From Streptococcus sanguinis (GTDB taxonomy: Bacteria > Bacillota > Bacilli > Lactobacillales > Streptococcaceae), in assembly GCF_013343115.1 (NCBI RefSeq), contig NZ_CP054570.1, forward strand, positions 1 to 64,000: a stretch of DNA of 64,000 nt, written 5' to 3'. The notes under the pieces were generated by a model. That model was not told the origin of the DNA, made no database searches, and was given only the letters and a program-made list of their open reading frames with translations. Below, piece by piece: positions 9,906-17,871 of the stretch. A program made the position numbers and the translations under genes. Positions within the stretch are counted from its first letter, which is position 1. The number at the start of each line of letters is the position of its first letter.

Positions 9906-10349
9906 ATGAAAATTCGCGGATTCGAGCTGGTTTCCAGCTTTACAAATGAAGATTTGTTGCCCAAGAGAGAGACGGCTCACGCAGCTGGCTACGATTTGAA
10001 AGTGGCAGAGCGCACCCTCATTGCGCCAGGGGAGATTAAGCTGGTTCCGACTGGTGTCAAGGCCTATATGCAGCCGGGCGAGGTGCTCTATCTTTACGAC
10101 CGCTCGTCCAATCCTCGTAAAAAAGGTCTGGTTTTGATTAACTCCGTTGGGGTCATTGATGGCGACTACTATGGTAATCCTGGAAACGAAGGCCATATCT
10201 TTGCCCAAATGAAGAATATCACGGATCAGGAAGTCGTCCTTGAAGTTGGCGAACGTGTAGTGCAGGCTGTCTTTGCATCATTTCTGATTGCTGATGGAGA
10301 TGAAGCGGAAGGTGTGCGGACCGGCGGATTTGGGTCGACAGGACATTAG
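9906..10349 (+). CDS. dut: Deoxyuridine 5'-triphosphate nucleotidohydrolase
   Basis: Hydrolyses dUTP to dUMP and pyrophosphate, keeping uracil out of DNA and supplying thymidylate precursor. Trimeric dUTPase motifs are visible in order: AAGYDLKV, LYDRSSNPRK, GVIDGDYYGN, ERVVQAVF and the C-terminal P-loop-like RTGGFGSTG. 147 residues, normal for the streptococcal form. It heads a compact block: the next gene starts 2 bases after its stop, then a methyltransferase and radA. Confidence 0.95.
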   Translation: MKIRGFELVSSFTNEDLLPKRETAHAAGYDLKVAERTLIAPGEIKLVPTGVKAYMQPGEVLYLYDRSSNPRKKGLVLINSVGVIDGDYYGNPGNEGHIFAQMKNITDQEVVLEVGERVVQAVFASFLIADGDEAEGVRTGGFGSTGH

Positions 10350-10350
10350 T

Positions 10351-10866
10351 ATGAAAATCATTTTTATCCGTCACGGAGAGTCAGATTATTCATTTTTGGA
10401 AGAGGCTGGCTATACTGGATTTGGACTAGATTTGGCTCCCTTGTCGGCTGCTGGTCGTCAGATGGCGACAGAGGCAGCTGCTAATCCTTTGCTGGAACAG
10501 GCGGAAATTCTGATTTCCTCTTCTGTGACGCGGGCTTTGGAGACGGCTTCCTATCTGATTCGAAACCGCCAACTGCCGCTTTTTGTGGAGCCTTTTCTAC
10601 ATGAATGGCAGGTATACGAGAGTGGGATAGAAAAGTTTGAGCAGGCTCGGAAGTTATTTTTTGAGAATAATGGTTCTCTTCCTGCAGGAAGTCCTGTCCG
10701 GTATGAGACAGCTGAGCAGATGAAAGCCCGCTTTTTGCGTACCTTAAGCAAATACAGAGACTACGAGACGGTAGCTCTTGTAGCCCATCGCATGCTCATC
10801 CGCCAGTTTGTGGCTGATCAGCAGATTGATTTTTGCCAGTTTGTTGAATGTGAATTGAAGTTTTAA
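10351..10866 (+). CDS. Histidine phosphatase family protein
   Basis: Phosphoglycerate-mutase-like fold with the catalytic RHGES at residues 6-10 and the second His in VAHRMLIRQF. 171 residues, a short member. Start placed at ATG 10351, right after the dut stop; a longer frame from 10288 only overlaps dut. Genes of this kind sit between dut and radA in several streptococci. Substrate unknown. Confidence 0.85.
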   Translation: MKIIFIRHGESDYSFLEEAGYTGFGLDLAPLSAAGRQMATEAAANPLLEQAEILISSSVTRALETASYLIRNRQLPLFVEPFLHEWQVYESGIEKFEQARKLFFENNGSLPAGSPVRYETAEQMKARFLRTLSKYRDYETVALVAHRMLIRQFVADQQIDFCQFVECELKF

Positions 10867-10918
10867 TGTTTCGTTGTAAAAAGAATCTTAATAAAAGGAT
10901 TTTGAGATAGAAGAAAAT

Positions 10919-11551
10919 ATGAAAGAATTTAAGAACAAGGACTATGCAACAGAAATTCGTCAGAAAATTCCAGGCTATGATGTGATGCTAGATGTGATTT
11001 TCCGAGGAGTATTGCTTAGGTTAGCACCCGGTTTAAAAGTCGATAAGGTGTTAGCTTTGGCAAGCCAGACGGATGAGCTGAATGGTTTGGCATCCTTATT
11101 TCCTAAGGCAGGGGTGACGGTTGTGGAGCCAAGTGAGGCGATGCTACAAGAGCTTAAAAGTCAGGTTCATCTGCCTCAAGCGGAGTATCTTAATAGTCGG
11201 TTTGAAGAAGCAGTGCTGCCTTCTGCTTATCAGATTTGTTCTTGCTTGCTAGTATTGCAGTTTGTTGAAAATCCCAGCTTATTTCTTCGAAAAATTTATG
11301 ACTCTTTAAGTGAAGGTGGCCTTCTGATTCTTAGCTTTTTTTCCAACCAGCAACTGGGCTATTGGAAAACACTTGCTTCAGAGCTAGGAGCTAATCAGCA
11401 ACAAGTTCAGCGTACTTATGAGAATCAAGCTGGTTTGATGAATTCCCTCTCGCCTCAAGAAGTTGCGGACATGCTGGAAGAGGCTGGCTTTACTAATATA
11501 GAGCAGGTGTGTCAGGTCTTATCTACTTTTGTTTGGATTATTAGAAAATAA
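10919..11551 (+). CDS. Class I SAM-dependent methyltransferase
   Basis: 210 residues with a methyltransferase core: [21 protein letters not shown] replaces the usual glycine-rich loop, VVEPSEAML holds the acidic ribose-binding residue, and a post-core region [20 protein letters not shown] matches methyltransferase_11. The glycine-rich motif I is weak (ALASQTDE), so cofactor binding may be altered. It lies in the dut-radA block, 52 bp after the phosphatase gene and 11 bp before radA. Substrate unknown. Confidence 0.7.
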   Translation: MKEFKNKDYATEIRQKIPGYDVMLDVIFRGVLLRLAPGLKVDKVLALASQTDELNGLASLFPKAGVTVVEPSEAMLQELKSQVHLPQAEYLNSRFEEAVLPSAYQICSCLLVLQFVENPSLFLRKIYDSLSEGGLLILSFFSNQQLGYWKTLASELGANQQQVQRTYENQAGLMNSLSPQEVADMLEEAGFTNIEQVCQVLSTFVWIIRK

Positions 11552-11562
11552 GGAGAATCACC

Positions 11563-12924
11563 ATCGTTAAGAAAAAAACGACCTTTGTCTGTCAAAATTG
11601 TGAATATCATTCGCCCAAGTACCTAGGCCGCTGTCCTAACTGTGGCTCTTGGTCTTCTTTCGTTGAGGAAGTAGAGGCTGCAGAGGTCAAGCATGCCCGT
11701 GTTTCCTTGACAGGCGAAAAGACCCGGCCCATGAAGCTGGCTGAGGTCACTTCGATTGATGTCAATCGGACCAAGACGGAAATGGACGAGTTCAACCGTG
11801 TGCTGGGTGGTGGCGTAGTGCCTGGTAGTCTGGTTCTGATTGGCGGGGATCCCGGTATCGGGAAATCCACCCTGCTTCTGCAAGTATCCACCCAGCTTTC
11901 CCACCAGGGCATCGTCCTATATGTCAGTGGGGAGGAATCAGCTGAGCAGATTAAGTTGCGGGCGGAGCGTCTCGGTGATATTGACAGTGAATTTTATCTT
12001 TACGCCGAGACCAATATGCAAAATATCCGCACAGAGATTGAGAAAATCAAGCCAGATTTTCTGATTATTGACTCTATACAGACGGTGGTGTCACCGGAAA
12101 TTTCCAGTGTTCAAGGTTCTGTTTCTCAGGTTCGAGAGGTAACGGCTGAGCTCATGCAGCTGGCCAAGACCAATAATATCGCAACCTTTATCGTTGGTCA
12201 CATGACCAAGGAAGGAACCTTAGCTGGTCCCCGAACACTAGAGCACATGGTGGACACCGTGCTTTATTTTGAGGGTGAACGTCAGCATACTTTCCGTATC
12301 TTGAGAGCCGTCAAGAACCGCTTTGGCTCAACCAATGAGATTGGCATTTTTGAAATGCAGTCTGGTGGGCTAGTTGAGGTTGTCAATCCAAGTGAAGTCT
12401 TTCTAGAAGAGCGTCTGGATGGCGCGACAGGTTCGTCTATTGTCGTGACCATGGAAGGGACGCGGCCGATTTTGGCAGAGGTGCAGGCTTTGGTGACACC
12501 AACCATGTTCGGCAATGCTAAGCGGACCACAACTGGACTGGACTTTAACCGAGCCAGCCTCATCATGGCGGTTCTGGAAAAACGGGCAGGGCTCCTCCTG
12601 CAAAATCAAGACGCCTACCTCAAATCAGCCGGCGGCGTCAAGCTAGATGAGCCAGCCATTGATTTGGCGGTGGCGGTAGCCATTGCTTCCAGCTACAAGG
12701 ATTTACCTACCAATCCCCAAGAGTGCTTTATCGGTGAAATTGGCCTGACTGGCGAAATCCGACGGGTCAACCGCATCGAGCAGCGCATCAACGAAGCAGC
12801 AAAGCTGGGCTTCACCAAAGTCTACGCTCCTAAAAACTCTCTGAACGGCCTCAAAGTTCCAGACAATATCCAAGTCATCGGTGTGACGACGATTGGGGAA
12901 GTCTTAAAGAAAGTATTTTCTTGA
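11563..12924 (+). CDS. radA: DNA repair protein RadA (Sms)
   Basis: Hexameric helicase that promotes D-loop branch migration in recombination and natural transformation. N-terminal zinc finger CQNC..CPNC (11590-11650), Walker [11 protein letters not shown], the RadA signature [11 protein letters not shown], and a C-terminal Lon-like domain ([20 protein letters not shown]). The frame has no ATG, GTG or TTG between the in-frame TAG at 11542 and the zinc finger. The best start is ATC at 11563 ([13 protein letters not shown]), seven bases after AGGAG at 11551-11555. The first accepted start codon in the frame is a TTG at 11707, which would delete the zinc finger. Near 453 residues from ATC, normal for the family. 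Confidence 0.9.
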   Translation: MVKKKTTFVCQNCEYHSPKYLGRCPNCGSWSSFVEEVEAAEVKHARVSLTGEKTRPMKLAEVTSIDVNRTKTEMDEFNRVLGGGVVPGSLVLIGGDPGIGKSTLLLQVSTQLSHQGIVLYVSGEESAEQIKLRAERLGDIDSEFYLYAETNMQNIRTEIEKIKPDFLIIDSIQTVVSPEISSVQGSVSQVREVTAELMQLAKTNNIATFIVGHMTKEGTLAGPRTLEHMVDTVLYFEGERQHTFRILRAVKNRFGSTNEIGIFEMQSGGLVEVVNPSEVFLEERLDGATGSSIVVTMEGTRPILAEVQALVTPTMFGNAKRTTTGLDFNRASLIMAVLEKRAGLLLQNQDAYLKSAGGVKLDEPAIDLAVAVAIASSYKDLPTNPQECFIGEIGLTGEIRRVNRIEQRINEAAKLGFTKVYAPKNSLNGLKVPDNIQVIGVTTIGEVLKKVFS

Positions 12925-12935
12925 TTAAAGTAGTA

Positions 12936-12964
12936 TTGCGAAAAGTTGTTGTGCGTGCTATAAT
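12936..12964 (+). promoter_or_regulatory. Promoter of the first AIM24-family gene
   Basis: TTGCGA at 12936-12941, 17 bp, TATAAT at 12959-12964 with an extended TG. It starts just after the radA stop. Confidence 0.7.
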
Positions 12965-12986
12965 ATTGCTAGAAAAAATAGGATTT

Positions 12987-13024
12987 ATCTGGAATTTCCT
13001 ATAAGTTGTTTTTCCAGATTTTTT
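12987..13024 (+). promoter_or_regulatory. Leader hairpin with T-run, possible attenuator
   Basis: ATCTGGAA (12987-12994) pairs with TTCCAGAT (13012-13019) and is followed by six T, directly before the AGGAGG ribosome site at 13025-13030. It lies about 15 nt after the predicted transcript start, so it could act as an early terminator or simply stabilise the 5' end. Confidence 0.5.
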
Positions 13025-13040
13025 AGGAGGATAATCAACC

Positions 13041-13757
13041 ATGGTAGATCATCGTATGAATGTTTCTATTACCAACAATGCTCAATTTCCCTTGGCGGAG
13101 ATTGCCTTAGATGTATCAGAGTCTGTTCGTATTCAGACTGGGAGCATGATATACCACACTCCCAATGTTGTCCTGAATGCTAAAGTGAATGCAGAGTCTC
13201 AATCAATCTTTGGCAAGGCAATCCAAGCTGTAGGACGTTCTATGGCTTCTGGCGAAGGAGTGTTTATCACTGAAGCAACTGCTCAATCAAATAACGGTCG
13301 TCTAGCCTTAGCACCTAATGTACCTGGTCAGATTGTTGCTCTAGAACTAGGCGAAAAGCAATACCGCCTTAATGATGGGGCTTTTCTGGCTATGGATGGC
13401 TCTGCCTCTTATACTTTGGAGACGCAGTCGGTAGGTCGAGCTCTCTTTGGTGGTCAAGGAGGCTTTTATGTGATGAGTACCCAAGGTCAGGGGACACTTT
13501 TGGTAAATTCCTTTGGCTCGATTCAAAAGGTAGAGTTGCATAATGATAGGATAACGATTGACAATGCCCACGTAGTAGCATGGAGCCGAGAGTTGGAATA
13601 TGATATTCATTTAGAAAATGGTTTATGGCAGTCCATGGGGACTGGCGAAGGAGTAGTTAATACCTTTCATGGAACTGGGGAAATTTACATCCAAAGTCTC
13701 AATATTGAAACCTTTGCAAATGTTCTTCGTCCACATCTACACATTGATAATTCTTGA
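13041..13757 (+). CDS. AIM24 family protein, copy 1
   Basis: 238 residues of the AIM24 (DUF124/TIGR00266) family, a beta-helical repeat fold of unclear bacterial function. Recognisable family stretches: VRIQTGSMIYHTPNV, GKAIQAVGRSMASGEGVFITEATA, FGGQGGFYVMSTQGQGTLLVNSFGSI, HVVAWSREL, GEGVVNTFHGTGEIYIQS. No signal peptide or membrane segment. Start ATG 13041 has AGGAGG ten bases upstream; ATG 13056 is an alternative. The next gene is a close paralogue. Its own promoter and leader hairpin, and a terminator after it, suggest the copies are separately controlled. Confidence 0.85.
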   Translation: MVDHRMNVSITNNAQFPLAEIALDVSESVRIQTGSMIYHTPNVVLNAKVNAESQSIFGKAIQAVGRSMASGEGVFITEATAQSNNGRLALAPNVPGQIVALELGEKQYRLNDGAFLAMDGSASYTLETQSVGRALFGGQGGFYVMSTQGQGTLLVNSFGSIQKVELHNDRITIDNAHVVAWSRELEYDIHLENGLWQSMGTGEGVVNTFHGTGEIYIQSLNIETFANVLRPHLHIDNS

Positions 13758-13768
13758 AAATTTCTAGG

Positions 13769-13797
13769 AGAGACTCAGGCAGTCTCTTCTTTTTTGA
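13769..13797 (+). terminator. Terminator after AIM24 copy 1
   Basis: AGAGACT / AGTCTCT stem with a CAGGC loop followed by TCTTTTTT. Confidence 0.85.
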
Positions 13798-13812
13798 TGC
13801 TTCAGTTTTCCT

Positions 13813-13841
13813 TTGTTCAAAATGTAGGAAAATGTTATAAT
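13813..13841 (+). promoter_or_regulatory. Promoter of AIM24 copy 2
   Basis: TTGTTC at 13813-13818, 17 bp, TATAAT at 13836-13841 with extended TG; AGGAGG follows before ATG 13871. Confidence 0.65.
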
Positions 13842-13870
13842 CAAGTCATAATAAGAAGGAGGCATTTCTT

Positions 13871-14566
13871 ATGCGATTTTCTATGGATAGTAATATGCAG
13901 TTTCCTTTGGTTGAGTTGTCGCTCAATCAAGGTGAAACGGTCTTTATCCAGCGTGGCAGCATGGTCTACCACACGCCGAATGTGACCCTGAATACCCAGC
14001 TCAATGCAAGCGGTTCTGGCTTGGGACGTTTTGTCAAGGCTGTGGGGCGTTCGATGGTTTCTGGTGAAAGTACCTTTATTACTCAGGCTGTTGCCCAGTC
14101 TGATAATGGCTACCTTGCTTTGGCGCCAGATGCTCCTGGTCAAGTCATTCCTCTTCAGCTAGGCGAAAAGCAATATCGGCTGAATGACGGTGCCTTTCTG
14201 GCTCTTGATGGTACGGCTTACTATACCATGGAGCGTCAGTCTGTTGGCAAGGCTCTCTTTGGCGGTCAAGGCGGTCTCTTCGTTATGACGACCCAAGGAC
14301 AGGGCACTCTTTTGGCTAATGCCTTTGGTTCTATTAAGAAAATTGAGCTTCATAACCAAGAAGTGACTATTGACAATGCCCATGTAGTAGCTTGGAGCCA
14401 GTCTTTGAATTATAATATCCATCTGGAAAATGGCTTCTGGCAGTCTATTGGAACGGGTGAAGGAGTGGTCAACACCTTCCAAGGTACTGGTGAAGTCTAT
14501 GTGCAAAGTCTCAATCTTCAAACCTTTGCAGGCTCACTCAGCAAGTATATTCCAAGAAGCTCATAA
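13871..14566 (+). CDS. AIM24 family protein, copy 2
   Basis: 231-residue tandem paralogue of the preceding gene, agreeing over the whole length: same blocks VFIQRGSMVYHTPNV, FVKAVGRSMVSGESTFITQAVAQSDNG, LFGGQGGLFVMTTQGQGTLLANAFGSI, AHVVAWSQSLNYNIHLENGFWQSIGTGEGVVNTFQGTGEVYVQSLN. Differences are spread evenly, which suggests an old duplication under continued selection, not a recent copy. Function unknown. Confidence 0.85.
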   Translation: MRFSMDSNMQFPLVELSLNQGETVFIQRGSMVYHTPNVTLNTQLNASGSGLGRFVKAVGRSMVSGESTFITQAVAQSDNGYLALAPDAPGQVIPLQLGEKQYRLNDGAFLALDGTAYYTMERQSVGKALFGGQGGLFVMTTQGQGTLLANAFGSIKKIELHNQEVTIDNAHVVAWSQSLNYNIHLENGFWQSIGTGEGVVNTFQGTGEVYVQSLNLQTFAGSLSKYIPRSS

Positions 14567-14576
14567 CAAATAAAAC

Positions 14577-14624
14577 TAGGACAGAAAACCAGATTAGATG
14601 CTGGGTTTGACTGTCCTATTTTTT
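14577..14624 (+). terminator. Terminator after AIM24 copy 2
   Basis: TAGGACAG / CTGTCCTA outer stem with a partly paired inner arm, followed by six T. Confidence 0.8.
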
Positions 14625-14713
14625 GTAACAAAGCCGAGAACTGACAAATAGTAGAAAAGATGGTAAGATAATATAAAATTATTTGAATATCAAAGTACCA
14701 GTAAGGGGAAAGA

Positions 14714-14779
14714 ATGTCATATTTTGAAAACTTTATGAAGGCCAATCAAGCCTTGAAAAGGCAACGGCCGCCTTTATGA
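14714..14779 (+). pseudogene. Truncated duplicate of the 5' end of the carbonic anhydrase gene
   Basis: ATG plus ten further codons (MSYFENFMKAN) are base-for-base identical to the start of the carbonic anhydrase gene at 15505, a 34-base perfect direct repeat 791 bp apart. After that the reading continues QALKRQRPPL and stops at TGA 14777-14779. The zinc-binding residues are absent, so no function is expected. It marks one edge of a rearranged segment holding the acetyltransferase. Confidence 0.8.
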
Positions 14780-14846
14780 TTTAGCTGTTAGCACCATCGG
14801 ATGCGAACTCGTTCGTGGCATTTTTGGCGGATTAAAGAAACGTTAG
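14764..14846 (+). pseudogene. C-terminal remnant of an unidentified protein
   Basis: A frame ending TAG at 14844-14846 reads GRLYDLAVSTIG and ends in RGIFGGLKKR. The amphipathic, glycine-rich, basic tail recalls the C-termini of HerA/DUF853-type ATPases, but the piece is too short to be sure. It fuses out of frame to the carbonic anhydrase fragment and has no start of its own, so it is debris from a deletion. Confidence 0.35.
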
Positions 14847-14855
14847 GAGAATAAA

Positions 14856-15341
14856 GTGACAATTACTATAAAACCTTATCAGAAATTGGATAAAGAGGCT
14901 GTTTTAGAATTATCAATTCAAGCTTGGTCTCCAGTTTTTCCAAAAATGGAAAAAGGAGTTCCTAAGTTTGTTTATGATAATTTTTATCCTCAAGGGTGGG
15001 AAAAAAGGCAAATCAATGATCTAACAGCAGTCTTAAATGAAGAGAGTCAGTTTGCCTGGTTAGCTTTTCTGGAGGAAGAATTAGTCGGATGGATTCACAT
15101 TCGCTTGCACCCTGAGGATAAGATGGGTGAGATTTATATCCTAGCTGTTGCTCCAAGATATCAGCGTCAAGGTATTGGAAAAGCGCTCATGACCTATGCT
15201 TGTGATCAGATTAAACAAAAAGGAATGGAAATGGTCATGGTTGAGACGGGTGGTGATCTAGGTCATGCACCGGCTCGTAAAACCTATGAGAACTTTGGTT
15301 TTGAACAATGGCCCGTTGCTCGCTACTTTAAGAAGTTGTAA
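14856..15341 (+). CDS. GNAT family N-acetyltransferase
   Basis: 161 residues. Acetyl-CoA-binding motif A is clear: ILAVAPRYQRQGIGKALM (R/QxxGxG/A). The acceptor substrate is unknown. Start is GTG 14856 with TTAGGAGAA upstream; no in-frame ATG fits. The gene is bracketed by the carbonic anhydrase 5' fragment on its left and an ISL3-type end plus the intact carbonic anhydrase gene on its right, so it was probably brought in by a recombination or transposition event. Confidence 0.85.
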   Translation: MTITIKPYQKLDKEAVLELSIQAWSPVFPKMEKGVPKFVYDNFYPQGWEKRQINDLTAVLNEESQFAWLAFLEEELVGWIHIRLHPEDKMGEIYILAVAPRYQRQGIGKALMTYACDQIKQKGMEMVMVETGGDLGHAPARKTYENFGFEQWPVARYFKKL

Positions 15342-15346
15342 CACAT

Positions 15347-15371
15347 GGCTCTTTGTCAACTGTAGTGGGTG
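15347..15371. mobile_element. Solo terminal inverted repeat resembling ISL3-family (IS1167-type) ends
   Basis: GGCTCTTTGTCAACTGTAGT followed by GGGT matches from memory the terminal repeat of streptococcal ISL3-family elements. No transposase or second end is present here. It starts 6 bases after the acetyltransferase stop. Recognised by pattern, not by a search. Confidence 0.5.
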
Positions 15372-15385
15372 ATAAAAACTAGCAC

Positions 15386-15417
15386 AGAGAGCAGTTCATA
15401 TAGGTTCTCTCTTTTTT
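15386..15417 (+). terminator. Possible terminator after the acetyltransferase
   Basis: AGAGAG / CTCTCT stem with a long loop, then six T (15412-15417). Confidence 0.5.
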
Positions 15418-15504
15418 GAAGTTAGGGAAGTTCTAAAGCCAAAACCTAGTATGATAAGGTTAATTCGTTTGAAGATCAAATAATATAATTAGTCAGGAGT
15501 CAAA

Positions 15505-16002
15505 ATGTCATATTTTGAAAACTTTATGAAGGCCAATAAAGCTTATGTCGATCTGCATGGAACGGCACATCTGCCCATTAATCCCAAGACCAAGGTAGCT
15601 ATCGTGACCTGCATGGACTCTAGGCTCCACGTGGCTCAGGCTCTGGGTCTAGCACTAGGAGATGCTCATATCTTGCGCAATGCCGGCGGTCGGGTAACAG
15701 AGGACATGATTCGCTCGCTAGTCATCTCCCAGCAGCAGCTAGGAACGCGGGAAATCGTGGTTTTGCATCATACAGACTGTGGGGCACAGACCTTCAAGAA
15801 TGAGGATTTCACGGCCTATCTTCATAAAGAACTAGGTGTCGATGTCAGTGATCAGGACTTTTTGCCCTTTACAGATGTAGAGGAAAGTGTGCGCGAGGAT
15901 ATGGCCTTGCTGCGGCAGTCACCACTGATCCCAGCTGATGTAGAAATCTCAGGAGCGGTTTACGATGTAGATACTGGCCGGATGACAGTTGTTGAGGAAT
16001 AG
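15505..16002 (+). CDS. Beta-class carbonic anhydrase
   Basis: Interconverts CO2 and bicarbonate; in streptococci needed for growth in ambient CO2. 165 residues, the short beta-class form. Zinc ligands are visible: Cys in CMDSR (residue 36, with the Asp-Arg dyad) and His-x2-Cys in HHTDCGA. AGGAG precedes ATG 15505. The downstream neighbour of radA in S. pneumoniae is also a carbonic anhydrase, so the AIM24 pair and acetyltransferase were inserted between them. Confidence 0.92.
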   Translation: MSYFENFMKANKAYVDLHGTAHLPINPKTKVAIVTCMDSRLHVAQALGLALGDAHILRNAGGRVTEDMIRSLVISQQQLGTREIVVLHHTDCGAQTFKNEDFTAYLHKELGVDVSDQDFLPFTDVEESVREDMALLRQSPLIPADVEISGAVYDVDTGRMTVVEE

Positions 16003-16009
16003 TTGGGAA

Positions 16010-16056
16010 GTCAATTTCTTTGTCTGCGCATCAGCATTGAAATTGGCTCCTTTTTT
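16010..16056 (+). terminator. Terminator after carbonic anhydrase
   Basis: GTCAATTTC (16010-16018) pairs with GAAATTGGC (16039-16047, one G-U), followed by TCC and six T. Confidence 0.75.
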
Positions 16057-16099
16057 ATGTTAAAATAGAGAAACGATTTTAATTAGTTAGGACAATGTT

Positions 16100-16966
16100 A
16101 TGATTCTTTCCATTATTTCTCAGGGATTGGTTTGGGCCGTCCTAGGTCTAGGTATTTTTATGACCTTCCGGATTCTGGGCTTTCCTGATATGACGACAGA
16201 AGGCTCCTTCCCCTTGGGCGGGGCGGTGGCTGTTACCTTGATTACTAAAGGAGTCAATCCTTTTCTGGCAACAACAGCAGCCGTTTTAGCGGGCTGTGCT
16301 GCGGGTGCCGTGACAGGTATGCTTTATACCAAAGGGAAAATTCCGACCTTGCTTTCTGGGATTTTGGTCATGACCTCCTGCCACTCTATCATGCTGATGC
16401 TGATGGGCCGTGCCAATCTGGGGCTTTTAGGCAGCAGTAAAATTCAGGATATTCTGCCCTTTTCAGGGGAAGTCAATGACCTCTTGACTGGTTTGATTTT
16501 TGTCAGCCTAGTGATTGCAGCCCTGCTCTTTTTCTTGGATACTAAGCTAGGGCAGGCTTATATCGCGACTGGAGATAATCCGGACATGGCTCGCAGTTTT
16601 GGGATCAATACTGGCCGTATGGAGTTGATGGGACTGATTCTATCAAACGGCTTGATTGCTCTGGCTGGAGCGCTGATTGCCCAGCAGGAAGGCTATGCAG
16701 ATGTTTCCCGCGGGATTGGAGTAATCGTAGTTGGTCTGGCCAGTCTTATCATTGGCGAGGTACTCTTCCGGAGTCTGACCTTGGCAGAGCGGCTGATTAC
16801 CATTGTAGTTGGTGCGATTGCCTATCAGTTCTTGATCTGGGGTGTCATTGCTCTCGGCTTCAATACCAACTATCTCCGTCTTTACAGCGCGGTGATTCTG
16901 GCCGTCTGTCTCATGATTCCAACCCTGAAAAATAAATTCTTTAAAGGAGCCAAGTTAAGCAAATGA
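16100..16966 (+). CDS. ABC transporter permease (TrpY-like)
   Basis: 288 residues, about eight hydrophobic segments, of the branched-chain/monosaccharide permease superfamily (BPD_transp_2). FRILGFPDMTTEGSFPLGGAV at the N-terminus and QQEGYADVSRGIGVIVVGLASLIIGE near the C-terminus fit the group that works with DUF534 (TrpX-type) binding proteins. Substrate could be tryptophan or a related compound, which is inference. It overlaps the ATPase gene by 4 bases. No binding-protein gene lies next to it. Confidence 0.85.
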   Translation: MILSIISQGLVWAVLGLGIFMTFRILGFPDMTTEGSFPLGGAVAVTLITKGVNPFLATTAAVLAGCAAGAVTGMLYTKGKIPTLLSGILVMTSCHSIMLMLMGRANLGLLGSSKIQDILPFSGEVNDLLTGLIFVSLVIAALLFFLDTKLGQAYIATGDNPDMARSFGINTGRMELMGLILSNGLIALAGALIAQQEGYADVSRGIGVIVVGLASLIIGEVLFRSLTLAERLITIVVGAIAYQFLIWGVIALGFNTNYLRLYSAVILAVCLMIPTLKNKFFKGAKLSK

Positions 16967-17721
16967 CAGCGATTGTAGAATTAAGAAATGCAACCAAGCT
17001 TGTAAAAAGCGGCTTTGATGAAGAAAAAATCATCCTAAATGATGTTTCTTTAGACATTCACGAGCATGATTTTATTACGATTTTAGGTGGAAACGGTGCA
17101 GGAAAGTCAACCCTGTTCAATGTCATTGCCGGAACTCTCCCTTTAACCAGCGGTAGCATTCATATCTTGGGGGAAAATGTCACTCATTTTTCACCAGAAA
17201 AGCGGGCCAAGTACTTGTCTCGTGTCTTTCAGGATCCTAAGATGGGAACGGCTCCGCGTATGACAGTGGCGGAAAATCTTCTCATTGCCAAATTCCGAGG
17301 CGAAAAGCGTGGCTTGGTGCCCCGTGGGCTCAACAGTTATAGGGAAGAATTTCAGGCGACGATTGAGAAAATCGGCAATGGTCTGGACAAGCATCTGGAT
17401 ACACCGATTGAATTTCTTTCTGGCGGGCAAAGACAGGCTTTGAGTCTGCTCATGGCAACGCTCAAGCGCCCAGAACTTTTACTTCTGGATGAGCATACTG
17501 CAGCACTGGATCCCAAGACCAGTGTAGCCTTGATGGAGCTGACCAATGAATTTGTCAATCGTGACCGCCTCACAGCCCTTATGATTACTCATCACATGGA
17601 GGATGCCCTCAAATACGGCAACCGACTAATCGTTATGAAAGACGGGCAGATTATTCAGGACTTAAACAAAAACGAGAAAGCCAAGATGACCATCGCAGAT
17701 TACTACGGCTTGTTTGAATAG
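16963..17721 (+). CDS. ABC transporter ATP-binding protein (TrpZ-like)
   Basis: 252 residues. Walker A GGNGAGKST, Q-loop VFQDPKMGTAP, signature LSGGQRQALS, Walker B LLLLDEHTAALDPKT, H-loop ITHHMEDAL. ATG 16963 overlaps the permease stop (ATGA), implying translational coupling. Powers uptake through the upstream permease; binding protein must come from elsewhere or has been lost. Confidence 0.9.
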   Translation: MTAIVELRNATKLVKSGFDEEKIILNDVSLDIHEHDFITILGGNGAGKSTLFNVIAGTLPLTSGSIHILGENVTHFSPEKRAKYLSRVFQDPKMGTAPRMTVAENLLIAKFRGEKRGLVPRGLNSYREEFQATIEKIGNGLDKHLDTPIEFLSGGQRQALSLLMATLKRPELLLLDEHTAALDPKTSVALMELTNEFVNRDRLTALMITHHMEDALKYGNRLIVMKDGQIIQDLNKNEKAKMTIADYYGLFE

Positions 17722-17770
17722 GCTTGCTCAGAGTTTTGTAAAACCAAGAGAAAGAATACGTACTAAATAA

Positions 17771-17801
17771 TGTACTGCTCCCACAAAGTTAGACAATTAA
17801 T
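17771..17801. mobile_element. Solo terminal repeat resembling IS3-family, IS150-group ends
   Basis: TGTACTGCTCCCACAAAGTT then AGACA fits the IS150-group end pattern (TGTACTGC.CCCA....GTT.GAC). No transposase follows; within 30 bp a host terminator begins. A relic of excision or decay. Confidence 0.5.
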
Positions 17802-17826
17802 GTTCAAAAGGCTCTCGTAGATTAAT

Positions 17827-17852
17827 AAAAACCGCTTGATTGCGGTTTTTTT
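17827..17852. terminator. Bidirectional terminator
   Basis: AAAAACCGC / GCGGTTTTT stem between the ABC ATPase gene and the convergent Mga-like regulator gene. Confidence 0.85.
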
Positions 17853-17871
17853 CTTATCAAAATAGTCTAAA

